Positions 52,651 through 60,658 of a DNA stretch of 64,000 nt are shown here, in pieces. How positions within the stretch are numbered: position 1 is the stretch's first letter; each line of letters starts with the position of its first letter. The position numbers were made by a program, and so were the translations under genes. Under the pieces are notes generated by a model. That model saw nothing but the letters and a program-made list of their open reading frames with translations, made no database searches and was not told where the DNA came from. This DNA comes from Candidatus Eiseniibacteriota bacterium (lineage in GTDB: Bacteria; Joyebacterota; Joyebacteria; Joyebacterales; Joyebacteraceae): positions 1-64,000 of the forward strand of contig JAUXGN010000002.1 of the NCBI GenBank assembly GCA_030622115.1, in the 5' to 3' direction.

Positions 52651-53871
52651 ATGAGAAATGGAACGAGAGCGACAATAGCGCTCCCCTTCATCATCCTTCT
52701 GGCTGGAATTGTACTCCCTCTGCTGTCCGGCGCCGGGTCCGATCTTCCCGACGAGGCGCGCGTGGCGGCAGTGGCGAGTTATGCAGGCAGGACGGCCGCT
52801 GAGTGGGAGATCCTGGCCACAAGGTCCGCTGAACGTGGAGCCTACGACAGGGCGCTATCGTGCGCCAAAAGCGCGGAGCTGGTTCTGCCCGGCGAGCAGT
52901 TCGGCGGGCTCTTGAAGGGCATCAGGGCACTGCGGTGGCGCTCGCGGGAGATCGCCGGATCACGAGATAGGTTCTTCCACGGAGACGTGGTGGCGGGCAC
53001 GTACGATGACGCGGCCGCGTTCACCCCGGCTCACAGAGTGACGGTCGCTCTCCCTGGGGAGAGTCTCTGGACGATCGCGACCATCATCGTGGCAACCGAG
53101 CGCGGGGAGCTGGCGCGCGACATATCCGACGACAGCGGAGCCATCTACACTGTGTGGGACGGTCTCACGGAGCTGAACGGCGTGGGGGAACTTGAGGTAG
53201 GGGAACGTGTGCTTCTGCCGATCCCCGAGAAGGAAGTCGAGGAGCTCCGCCACCTTGCTCTCGAAGCCGCCATGGAGCATCAGTTCACGTTGGCTGATAG
53301 TGCGGCAATGGAAGCCGTGCGCCGTGGGAACTCAGAACAGCTACTCGGAACACTGAGCGACAGGAGGGACGAGTGGGAGGATGAACTTGTGACGGAAGCT
53401 CAAGCCGCCGTTGAGCGGACTCTCGGGCTGTCGCGCGTGTCCGAACACGGGGAACTTGTCGACGTGCTTAGAGAAGCGCATCGCGCTCTCGATGAGGCCG
53501 AACGGCTATCCACGGGCGTGCAGTACGAGCAGTCCCTTGTCGTGGTCGAAGCAATGATCGCCGAGGCGGAGAGATTCCGGTTCAGAGAGGACGGCGCCAT
53601 CCGCATCACTAAGCCGGCAGGGGAGACCTACACCGAAGCTGCCAGAGCGGCTGTCGAGTGGCTGCTGGAGAGGAGTCTTGAGACAACGGGTGCATCCTAT
53701 CCGCACTCGGCGGACAAGACCGGCGACCAGCTGGCGTGGGCGGTGTTCCTGAAGGGCGCCTACGATCTCGCCGAGAGCGAGGGGATCAACTTCACCGCAC
53801 TCTTGGAGAACGTGGACACGGATTCCGAGATGCTGCTTCCGAACCCCGAGCTGTACTTCGCCTCGCGGTGA
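52651..53871 (+). CDS. Secreted or membrane-anchored protein with LysM-like domain
   Basis: 406 residues. N-terminal signal helix about 8-27. Residues about 125-190 look like a LysM fold: HRVTVALPGESLWTIATII, AIYTVWDGLTELNGVGELEVGERVLLPIP. The remainder is helical and rich in E and A (EELRHLALEAAMEHQFTLADSAAM, HRALDEAERLSTG), suggestive of a TPR-like or coiled arrangement. Probably binds peptidoglycan. AAGGGAGGG precedes the ATG. A bidirectional terminator separates it from hflC. Confidence 0.75.
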   Translation: MRNGTRATIALPFIILLAGIVLPLLSGAGSDLPDEARVAAVASYAGRTAAEWEILATRSAERGAYDRALSCAKSAELVLPGEQFGGLLKGIRALRWRSREIAGSRDRFFHGDVVAGTYDDAAAFTPAHRVTVALPGESLWTIATIIVATERGELARDISDDSGAIYTVWDGLTELNGVGELEVGERVLLPIPEKEVEELRHLALEAAMEHQFTLADSAAMEAVRRGNSEQLLGTLSDRRDEWEDELVTEAQAAVERTLGLSRVSEHGELVDVLREAHRALDEAERLSTGVQYEQSLVVVEAMIAEAERFRFREDGAIRITKPAGETYTEAARAAVEWLLERSLETTGASYPHSADKTGDQLAWAVFLKGAYDLAESEGINFTALLENVDTDSEMLLPNPELYFASR

Positions 53872-53908
53872 CAATCCGACGGCGCCGAGAGGCTCCCGGA
53901 AACAGACA

Positions 53909-53943
53909 AGACCCGGAGGCTGCTCCCTCCGGGTCTCGTGTTT
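53909..53943. terminator. Bidirectional terminator between the LysM-like gene and hflC
   Basis: Arms 53909-53919 and 53926-53936 pair perfectly over 11 bases; TTT follows on the plus strand and TTGTCTGTTT on the minus strand. Confidence 0.75.
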
Positions 53944-53980
53944 GGCTGCTGCGGTCTTCCTGACACGCTCGTGTTGCGCA

Positions 53981-54916
53981 CTACCTTCCCGACATGCTCT
54001 TCAGGTACTTGAAGTAGTCGCTGTCGGTCGTCAGGATGATCGTGCTCTCCCGGCCCATGGTCTCCTTGTAGCTCTCCAGCGTGCGGAGGAACGAGTAGAA
54101 CTCCGGGTCCCGTCCGTACGCCTCAGCGTAGATCCTTGTCGCTTCAGCATCGGCGTCGCCGCGAACCTCCTCGGCGATGCGATAGGCCTCGGAGGTGATG
54201 CGTTGGAGTTCCTTCTCTTTCTCGCCGCGGATCTCAGCGCTCTCTCCTTCGCCCTCTGATCGGTAGCGCTCGGCGATACGCTGACGCTCGGAGATCATGC
54301 GCTCGTAGACCTTTCTTCTCACTTCCTCCACGTAGTTGATGCGCTTGACCTCGACATCGACGAGTTCGATTCCATAGCGAGGCATCTGCAGGGCGGCGCT
54401 CTCGAATATCTGTCTCGCTATCTCCGCTCTACCTACCTCGATCGCCGTCTGCTCGCTCATCATCTCAACCGTCTCGTCTTCCTCCATCACGCGGTTCGTG
54501 TTCCTCACCACTTCGATGAGGTCGTGGCTTGTGATGAGATCTCTCGTCACCGCGTCGATCACGTCGTCCAGGCGAGCGTGCGCGCCCATCTCACTTGATA
54601 CCGATTGCATGAACTTGAGCGGATCGATGATTCTCCAGCGAGCGAAAGTATCGACCCATATGTACCTCTTGTCCTTGGTCGGAACCTGACTGGGGGTCCC
54701 GTCCCACTCGAGCACGCGCTTGTCGAACACGTTGACGGTCTGCACGAACGGTATTCTGATCCTTAGCCCCGGCTCGGTGATAGGTTCGCCGACCGGCCTG
54801 CCGAACTGAGTCACTACGATCTGTTCGGTCATGTCGACGACGTAGAGCGAACTGCTGAGGATGATGAGCCCGAGGACTGCGAGACCCAGCACGATCGTCA
54901 CCTTGGGTGCGTTCAT
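53981..54916 (-). CDS. hflC: HflC, band 7 membrane protease modulator
   Basis: 311 residues. One N-terminal membrane helix (about 6-26), then SPFH/band 7 domain (VDMTEQIVVTQFGRPVGEPI, GLRIRIPFVQTV, YIWVDTFARWRI), a helical coiled region (RQRIAERYRSEGEGESAEIRG), and the C-terminal FYSFLRTLESYKE motif typical of HflC. In E. coli HflKC forms a cage round FtsH. Start overlaps the hflK stop. No ftsH is in the window. Confidence 0.95.
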   Translation of the reverse strand: MNAPKVTIVLGLAVLGLIILSSSLYVVDMTEQIVVTQFGRPVGEPITEPGLRIRIPFVQTVNVFDKRVLEWDGTPSQVPTKDKRYIWVDTFARWRIIDPLKFMQSVSSEMGAHARLDDVIDAVTRDLITSHDLIEVVRNTNRVMEEDETVEMMSEQTAIEVGRAEIARQIFESAALQMPRYGIELVDVEVKRINYVEEVRRKVYERMISERQRIAERYRSEGEGESAEIRGEKEKELQRITSEAYRIAEEVRGDADAEATRIYAEAYGRDPEFYSFLRTLESYKETMGRESTIILTTDSDYFKYLKSMSGR

Positions 54917-55905
54917 TGCTGGCCCCCTTTCGTTCCAAGCTGTAGAAGGGGGATGAGATTGCTGAGCTCCGGATCGACGATGTACTTGTTCTCAATGCTC
55001 GGGATGACCTCTGTCATGACCTCAAGGTAGAGGCGCCGCTTAGTGACGTCGCGAGCTCGCGAGTACTCCTTCCAAACTGCCACGAAACGCTCCGCGTCGC
55101 CCCGTGCCCTGTTGATGCGGGCGAGAGCGTAGCCCTCCGCATCCCTGATCAGCCTCTGCGCCTCGCCCTCAGCGGCGGGGATGGCTCTGTTGTACTCGGA
55201 CCATGCTTCGTTGATGAGACGCTCGCGCTCCTGCTTGGCCTGGTTGACCTCGTTGAATGCCGGCTTGACGGCATCGGGTGGGTTGACGTCCTTGAGGTTC
55301 ACGGTCACTATCTCGATGCCTGCCTCGTATTTATTGAGGAGCTCCTGCATGAGAAGAGCAACTTCATCGGCAACTTCGCGTCTTCCGATCGTGAGCACTT
55401 CCGTGACGCTTCGGTCGCCGACTATCTGTCTCATGGCCGCTTCTGACACGCCCCTCAATGTCTCCTCGACTCCGCGCACCTTGAACAGATAGAGAACGGG
55501 ATCGCTTATTCTGTACTGGACGATCCACTCGACAACTGCGGAGTTGAGGTCGCCCGTCAGCATCAGCGATTCCCCGGAGAAGTCACCCCGCCTGTATGTC
55601 GTGCGCACGCCGGCCCGGGCGGTGGCGAACCCGAACTCCTGCTTGAACACGTGCTTCACTCGGACCTTGTGGACTTTCTCAAGCGCGAACGGCAGCTTGA
55701 CGTGAAGACCGCTCGGGACGGTGCGATTGTAGTTCCCCATCCTCTTGACCACACCGACCTCGTCTGTAGCGACCGAGTAGAACGTCGTGGTAAGAAAGAT
55801 GATGCCGAGCACTCCGAGCGCGATCCAGCGCCACGCTCTGGTGTCGATGGGGGGGAACTTGATCTGGGGCTTGTTGTAGACCCTCATCCCAGGATCGTAC
55901 TCCAT
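54913..55905 (-). CDS. hflK: HflK, band 7 membrane protease modulator
   Basis: 330 residues. Membrane helix at about 25-45, SPFH domain (SVATDEVGVVKRMGNYNRTV, PSGLHVKLPF), VNLKDVNPPDAVKPAFNEVNQAKQ and the AEGEAQRLIRDAEGYAL helix characteristic of HflK. The N-terminus is shorter than in E. coli and lacks the Gly/Pro-rich cytosolic tail. ATGA overlap with hflC indicates a coupled two-gene operon. Confidence 0.95.
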   Translation of the reverse strand: MEYDPGMRVYNKPQIKFPPIDTRAWRWIALGVLGIIFLTTTFYSVATDEVGVVKRMGNYNRTVPSGLHVKLPFALEKVHKVRVKHVFKQEFGFATARAGVRTTYRRGDFSGESLMLTGDLNSAVVEWIVQYRISDPVLYLFKVRGVEETLRGVSEAAMRQIVGDRSVTEVLTIGRREVADEVALLMQELLNKYEAGIEIVTVNLKDVNPPDAVKPAFNEVNQAKQERERLINEAWSEYNRAIPAAEGEAQRLIRDAEGYALARINRARGDAERFVAVWKEYSRARDVTKRRLYLEVMTEVIPSIENKYIVDPELSNLIPLLQLGTKGGQQ

Positions 55906-56108
55906 GCGTCGCCCCTTTCTTCCGAAGTGGAGGTAGCTGTTCCCTGCTCCAGGCAGCTCGTGCTCCAGGAGCCGTGACTGTCCGATTGCGAGCCTATACT
56001 AGTCGGTCGTGCAGATCGGTGCAACAGCCATCGGTGGCACAGGATGTGCAAGGTAAGGGAGCTTCCGGGATGTCCTCTGCAATAGCGAACATCAATTGGA
56101 TTTTGTTC

Positions 56109-56137
56109 TTGACGACCAATAGAGGATGTGGTAATCT
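56109..56137 (+). promoter_or_regulatory. Extended -10 promoter of the PEP-CTERM gene
   Basis: TTGACG at 56109-56114, 17-base spacer ending GGATGTGG, TAATCT at 56132-56137. The start codon is at 56249. The rest of the 343-base divergent gap with hflK holds nothing recognisable. Confidence 0.7.
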
Positions 56138-56248
56138 TAACCCATAGTGACAGATTGTCCGAAGAGGCCGAGCGCACGATCAGTATCGGCCTCGGGTTTC
56201 TATTTGAGATCACAACCTGGAAGCACCGATCCTGAAGGAGGAATCACC

Positions 56249-56908
56249 ATGAGACTACTGGCTATCATAGCGGCGGCAATGCTCGTTCTCGCGAGCGTGG
56301 CATCAGCCACGGTCTTTCTGTACGAGGATTTCGAAGGTGAGCCGGAGGGATGGGTAACGCACGGTCAGATCAACGGTCAGCCGGGATCGCTCTGGCACCT
56401 CGAGGATCACCGTGCCTATGAGGGGCAGAGAAGTGCTGCGTACAACACCGGCTTCCCGGGTTACAACTACGACATCGGTCACAACCGGGGTATCCTCGCA
56501 TCTCCCTGGCTCGACCTGTCTGATGCGACAGATGTCTATCTTGATTTCTACTCGTGGCTCGATACGGATGACTGCCCGCTGCCGCTGGATCTGACGCTCG
56601 TGATGCTCCGCGCTGAGGGGCTGCCTTGGCTTCCTCTTTTCCCGGACATCCAGGTCTTCCCGCAGGAGCAGTGGAACCATCTTGGAGCAGACATCTCGAT
56701 CCTTGCAGGTTTGGAGCAGGCGAGAATCGGATTCCTGTTCGACAGCTTGGGACCGTTCTTCAACTACGGTGAGGGTTGGTATCTCGACAACGTGAGGGTT
56801 CACGACGGCGGTCAGACGCCGCCGGTGCCGGAGCCGTCGACACTCCTCCTGCTCGGAACCGGTCTCATGGGGCTCGGGGCAGTCGCAAGGAAGCGCATCC
56901 GCAAGTAG
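56249..56908 (+). CDS. PEP-CTERM sorting-domain protein
   Basis: 219 residues. Signal peptide about 1-20. Beta-sandwich body (FLYEDFEGEPEGWVTHGQI, DIGHNRGILASPWLDLSDA, IGFLFDSLGPFFNYGEGWYLD) similar in plan to MAM or choice-of-anchor domains. C-terminal VPEPSTLLLLGTGLMGLGA then a hydrophobic helix and the basic RKRIRK: a textbook PEP-CTERM tail, recognised by an exosortase (EpsH/XrtA family). No exosortase gene is in the window. Start ATG at 56249 has AAGGAGG before it. Confidence 0.92.
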   Translation: MRLLAIIAAAMLVLASVASATVFLYEDFEGEPEGWVTHGQINGQPGSLWHLEDHRAYEGQRSAAYNTGFPGYNYDIGHNRGILASPWLDLSDATDVYLDFYSWLDTDDCPLPLDLTLVMLRAEGLPWLPLFPDIQVFPQEQWNHLGADISILAGLEQARIGFLFDSLGPFFNYGEGWYLDNVRVHDGGQTPPVPEPSTLLLLGTGLMGLGAVARKRIRK

Positions 56909-56936
56909 TACGCAACGTACATCGCGCAGATTGCTG

Positions 56937-56969
56937 AGAGGCAGGGACTTCGTGTCCCTGCCTCTTTTC
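56937..56969 (+). terminator. Strong terminator after the PEP-CTERM gene
   Basis: Arms 56937-56948 and 56954-56965 pair perfectly over 12 bases with a TTCGT loop and a TTTT tail. Confidence 0.88.
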
Positions 56970-57034
56970 ATTGGCGCGCGCTTCTTGAGCTGGGTGGCCG
57001 GTGCATCCATCCGGAGCCGGCTCCGTTCCGCTTC

Positions 57035-57616
57035 TCAGGGGAGGCGCGTCTTCCTCTCTCGCAGATAGGTGACAGCGTCGGGGATGTGTCTCAAGATGAG
57101 AGGAACGACAATGGCGAACGGACCCCAGAGATCCGCGCCACGTCTTCCCATTCCGTAGCTGAGAACAACTGCAAGTGGGACGGCCATGATGCCGCCGACA
57201 TAGAGACTGCCGGTGGCGCGCATGAAGATCAGCATCAGGACCAGCCCGGCTCCGACTTCCAACGGCAGGAAAGCGGCGATGGCGCCCGCCATCGTGGCCG
57301 CGCCGCGTCCACCCTTGAGCTTGTAGTAGATGGGCCAATTGTGTCCAACGACCGTGGCTGCTCCGCACGCGATCTGCAGGCTGAACGGCGCACCGACCGC
57401 ACGGGCGAGGAGCACGGGCAGGAGCCCCTTGGCCATGTCCAGGACCAGAACGGTGATCCCAATTGGAGCGCCCAGTGCGCGCCCTGCGTTCCTGGCCCCG
57501 AGGTTGCCGCTATCGATAGTTCTCAGGTCGATGCCGGAGACCGCGCGACAGATGATGAAGGCGGGAGAGATGGCGCCGAACAAATAGGAACTCGCGATGA
57601 GCAGAAGGCTCTGCAT
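57035..57616 (-). CDS. plsY: Acyl-phosphate glycerol-3-phosphate acyltransferase
   Basis: 193-residue membrane enzyme with about five helices; transfers an acyl group from acyl phosphate to glycerol 3-phosphate, the first step of phospholipid synthesis. The three signature loops are present: SGNLGARNAGR, GHNWPIYYKLKGGRGAATMAG and the later GRRGADLWGP region, somewhat divergent. Start at 57616 has GAGGAAA upstream. Divergent from the GWxTD gene. Confidence 0.93.
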   Translation of the reverse strand: MQSLLLIASSYLFGAISPAFIICRAVSGIDLRTIDSGNLGARNAGRALGAPIGITVLVLDMAKGLLPVLLARAVGAPFSLQIACGAATVVGHNWPIYYKLKGGRGAATMAGAIAAFLPLEVGAGLVLMLIFMRATGSLYVGGIMAVPLAVVLSYGMGRRGADLWGPFAIVVPLILRHIPDAVTYLRERKTRLP

Positions 57617-57813
57617 GAGTTTTTCCTCAAGGGACGTTATGCAGCGTGGTGCGTGAGTCATGCTGCGATCGTGCTCGATTGCCGAGCATGGAGGCTAGCA
57701 CCTGTGAGCACGAGACGCGAGGTTAGCATCCGGGAACGAGGGACGCAATGCACGGGCTCCACCGGCGCCGCCGATCGGCGAGGCCGGAGCTTCGATCGTG
57801 CCGGCGCCATGGC

Positions 57814-57842
57814 TTGACGCGTGTCTCAGGGACTGATAGTGT
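57814..57842 (+). promoter_or_regulatory. Promoter of the GWxTD gene
   Basis: TTGACG at 57814-57819, 17 bases, TAGTGT at 57837-57842 preceded by TGA. Confidence 0.5.
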
Positions 57843-57893
57843 CAGTAATAGCGGCTGGGGTCTCGCCCGGGAATCGCGTTTTGAGGAGAATCC

Positions 57894-59414
57894 ATGCCCA
57901 TAAGCAGCAGGGTTCCAGTTCGCATCGTACCTTTCATCCTTGTCATCGCATGTACAACAGTCCTCGCGGTCTTCCTTCCTCCCGAGCTCATGGCTCGGCC
58001 TCGCGTCGATTTCACGATGGTCATTCGGGATGATATCCCGTTGCCTGGGGAGGTGCTTGCCCGTCCACCCGAATCGATCGTTGATCGCATGTTCGAAACG
58101 ATACTCTCAGACAGTTGGAGAATCGACTACATGTCGCTCGATGCGAGCGGACGTTCCGTCTACCGCGAGCGTTTCTGGACAGTGAACGACCCAACGCCAA
58201 CGACACATGAGAATGAGCTATACGACGAATACATGCTCCGGCTGACTTACACGCTCGCCAACTTCTGTCCTCATGATGCTCTTGATTGGGACGAGAGGGG
58301 AGACATCGCGCTCAGGTTCGGCGTTCCTCCTTCCCGCTCGCTGTTCATGGGGGATGTCCTCGCGTACATCGACCCTCCCGCTGAATTCTGGGTTTATCCG
58401 AGGATCGGCATGTCGGTGCGCTTCATCGATCCGGCTCTCAAGGGCTGGTATCAGGTGGGAACGGACCTCAAGTATCTTACGGACGGGAGGCGGCCGGGAT
58501 CCGGCCAGGTCACCGGCCCGATCGAGTACGGCTGGGGCAAACTCGAGGCGGAGGGGTACCGGGTTATTCAAGACGTCCCCACAGCATACGAATACCAGCA
58601 GCAGGCGGAGCCACTCCTGCTGCTCTATGAGGTCGTGACCGCTGCCGGGCCCGATGGAGCCACCGATGTCGCCATCAACTGGCAGGTGCCGATGAGCCAG
58701 CTGGGCTTCTCAGAGACCGAGGATGGAGGATTGCGGGCGTCGATCTTGAAGCGCATCAGGATACTGAATGCGGACAACGACGTTCTCAACAGCCAGGCGA
58801 GGCGGTCAACGATCCACTGTGAGTGTCGGGAGGCTCTGGCGAGCGGTCTCCTGATCACGGACGAGTGGCGAGTGGACATGCAACCCGGCGAGTACACGAT
58901 TGCCATCTCGGTGGAGGATTCATCGAGCAGGAGGCGTGGAATCGGCCGGAGCAGCGTCCATGTGCAGGACTACACAGCACCTCGTCTGCTCATGAGTGAC
59001 ATACAGCTTGCGATCGAGGTAGGTTCGGGAGAGAAGTTCCTGCGCATGGGGCGGATGGTCGTCCCGAAGCCGGTGCACGCCTTCCCGGCGTCCGGTGAGC
59101 TCGTGGTCTACTTCGAGCTCTACGGTCTGGCCGAGGACAGGAATGGAGGCTCGCGGTTCACAATCACAACGAAGATCGAGGGACGCGAGCACCGAGCCCA
59201 TGAAAGCTGGTTTCGGCGGCTTCTCGGTGTCCAGAAGAGGGCTGTGTCCTCAACGGTCGTAGCGGTGGGCGAAGCACCGAGCACGCAGCACTGGTATTCT
59301 GTCGTGCTTGAGAACCTGAAGACAGACATCTACGACCTCCTGATCGTTGTCAAAGATGCGAATTCCAAGCAAGAGGTCTCAAGAATCGTCTCGTTCACGG
59401 TTGTAGAGGAATGA
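57894..59414 (+). CDS. GWxTD-domain protein
   Basis: 506 residues. Signal or anchor helix about 10-30. Residues about 75-155 match the GWxTD domain found across FCB phyla: SDSWRIDYMSLDASGRSVY, RERFWTVNDPTPTTHENE, FCPHDALDWDERGDIALRFG. The C-terminal half is beta-rich (VDMQPGEYTIAISVEDSSSR, VYFELYGLAED). The family is common in secreted proteins of these lineages but has no established activity. It stands alone with its own promoter, and a pair of direct repeats follows. Confidence 0.85.
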   Translation: MPISSRVPVRIVPFILVIACTTVLAVFLPPELMARPRVDFTMVIRDDIPLPGEVLARPPESIVDRMFETILSDSWRIDYMSLDASGRSVYRERFWTVNDPTPTTHENELYDEYMLRLTYTLANFCPHDALDWDERGDIALRFGVPPSRSLFMGDVLAYIDPPAEFWVYPRIGMSVRFIDPALKGWYQVGTDLKYLTDGRRPGSGQVTGPIEYGWGKLEAEGYRVIQDVPTAYEYQQQAEPLLLLYEVVTAAGPDGATDVAINWQVPMSQLGFSETEDGGLRASILKRIRILNADNDVLNSQARRSTIHCECREALASGLLITDEWRVDMQPGEYTIAISVEDSSSRRRGIGRSSVHVQDYTAPRLLMSDIQLAIEVGSGEKFLRMGRMVVPKPVHAFPASGELVVYFELYGLAEDRNGGSRFTITTKIEGREHRAHESWFRRLLGVQKRAVSSTVVAVGEAPSTQHWYSVVLENLKTDIYDLLIVVKDANSKQEVSRIVSFTVVEE

Positions 59415-59425
59415 GAATCATAGAC

Positions 59426-59499
59426 GAACTCCGCGACACGGTTCGGCCTGTGGCGCTGCCGGGGTGAACTCCGCGACACGGTTCGGCCTGTGGCGCTGC
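59426..59499 (+). repeat. Tandem pair of 34-base direct repeats
   Basis: Copies at 59426-59459 and 59466-59499 are identical over 34 bases with a period of 40. They lie 12 bases after the GWxTD stop. Two copies with a 6-base gap do not make a CRISPR array. Confidence 0.85.
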
Positions 59500-59534
59500 T
59501 GGTAGGCAGGGTTCTTGGGGCTCCACCCTCATGC

Positions 59535-59563
59535 TTGACCGCAGCAGAAAGATGTGTTATCCT
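59535..59563 (+). promoter_or_regulatory. Extended -10 promoter of the WGSVKAMYR-tailed gene
   Basis: TTGACC at 59535-59540, 17-base spacer ending GATGTGT, TATCCT at 59558-59563. The start codon is at 59669. Confidence 0.7.
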
Positions 59564-59668
59564 ATATCATAGGCATGGAGTGAATCGATGGCGTCGGGGC
59601 AATCTCAACGCGCAGAGCGCGTTCGGTGGCCGGCGCCTGACGGCTAACAGACGGGGGTATTGAAGACG

Positions 59669-60463
59669 ATGAGAAAGAGCTTCTTCGTTGTTGGGTTCGT
59701 TATCCTGGCGCTCACATCGTCGGCGCTTGGCACCGAGTACCAGACGGTCGATGCGTACAAGAACTGCATCGGTGTTCGCTCGTTGAACGCGGCATACACG
59801 TCGAATCTGATGCCTGGCGACACCTACACGGTCACCGTGGATGGCGATGCCAAAGCGAGCATGTACATGGATTCCGATTACGACGGCGTCTTCCTCTACT
59901 ACTACGACGGCACAGCTCCCGTTCATCCGAAGATGGTTGTCGTCAACAAGGGTGAGGAGCACACGTTCGTCGCGAGTGGGAGCGATTTCTACGCGTTCCT
60001 GGTCGACAAGTCGATGAAGGACACGGCCGACAACAGCGGATCGATGACAGTGACGATCACCGGTGAGCCCGGGTTTCGTGAGGAGCTCACCGTCAACGCG
60101 CTTTTCAACTGCATCGGTCTCTTCGAGTTCGGCGCCGCGAAGAAGTACCTCACAGGCGGGAATACGTACGCCACGACCGTCAGCGGCACTGCGGTCACGA
60201 ACGGCGACCCGACCGGATACTTCGACGGAGTCTGCCTCTTCTACAGACACATCAGCAGGCCTTATCATCCCATTCTTGATGTTCTCGAGGTCGGCGATGA
60301 GAGGTTGATCACGCCGCACAGCACGGGGTGGGTCTTCTGCTTCCTGCTTGACGAGACGGTTGATGCGATGGGCAACAACTCCGGATCGATGCTTCTATCC
60401 TTCGAGGAGGAGACGCCGGTCGAGGAGTCAAGTTGGGGCAGTGTGAAGGCGATGTACCGCTAG
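59669..60463 (+). CDS. Secreted two-repeat protein with WGSVKAMYR tail
   Basis: 264 residues. Signal peptide about 1-19 (LALTSSALG). Two related halves follow: YKNCIGVRSLNAAYTSNLMPGDTYTVTVDG and ALFNCIGLFEFGAAKKYLTGGNTYATTVSG, each continuing with a DGV[FC]L[FY]Y strand and a SGSM end. The last residues ETPVEESSWGSVKAMYR match the tails of the adhesin-like pair at 37489-38884 although the body is unrelated. ATG at 59669 preferred; TTG at 59660 is the alternative. Function unknown. Confidence 0.85.
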   Translation: MRKSFFVVGFVILALTSSALGTEYQTVDAYKNCIGVRSLNAAYTSNLMPGDTYTVTVDGDAKASMYMDSDYDGVFLYYYDGTAPVHPKMVVVNKGEEHTFVASGSDFYAFLVDKSMKDTADNSGSMTVTITGEPGFREELTVNALFNCIGLFEFGAAKKYLTGGNTYATTVSGTAVTNGDPTGYFDGVCLFYRHISRPYHPILDVLEVGDERLITPHSTGWVFCFLLDETVDAMGNNSGSMLLSFEEETPVEESSWGSVKAMYR

Positions 60464-60558
60464 TCGCGTCCGGCGCCCGTGGCGTGCTCGCGCTTGCATC
60501 TGTCGGCGCAGACTGATTGGAGCGAACCGACCGGCATAGACCGGCCGACACAACAGGA

Positions 60559-60590
60559 GGGGCCCGCCAACATGGACGGGCCCCTTTTCT
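60559..60590 (+). terminator. Terminator after the WGSVKAMYR-tailed gene
   Basis: GGGGCCCG (60559-60566) pairs with CGGGCCCC (60577-60584), followed by TTTTCTTC. Confidence 0.85.
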
Positions 60591-60613
60591 TCAGCATCGA
60601 TTGCGCATTCCGC

Positions 60614-60656
60614 ACCAGCCGCTTCGCAGAAGCGGCCCTTCTCTGAAGCGGCTGGT
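60614..60656. repeat. Nested inverted repeat with two exclusive hairpins
   Basis: ACCAGCCGCTTC (60614-60625) can pair fully with GAAGCGGCTGGT (60645-60656), or its GCCGCTTC can pair with the nearer GAAGCGGC (60629-60636). It abuts the stop of the minus-strand C25 gene and may be its terminator or 3' protective structure; no T-run is seen. Confidence 0.65.
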
Positions 60657-60658
60657 GA

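Noticed and set aside
59426-59499. CRISPR array
   Set aside because: Only two repeats and a 6-base gap; no spacers of usual size and no cas genes.
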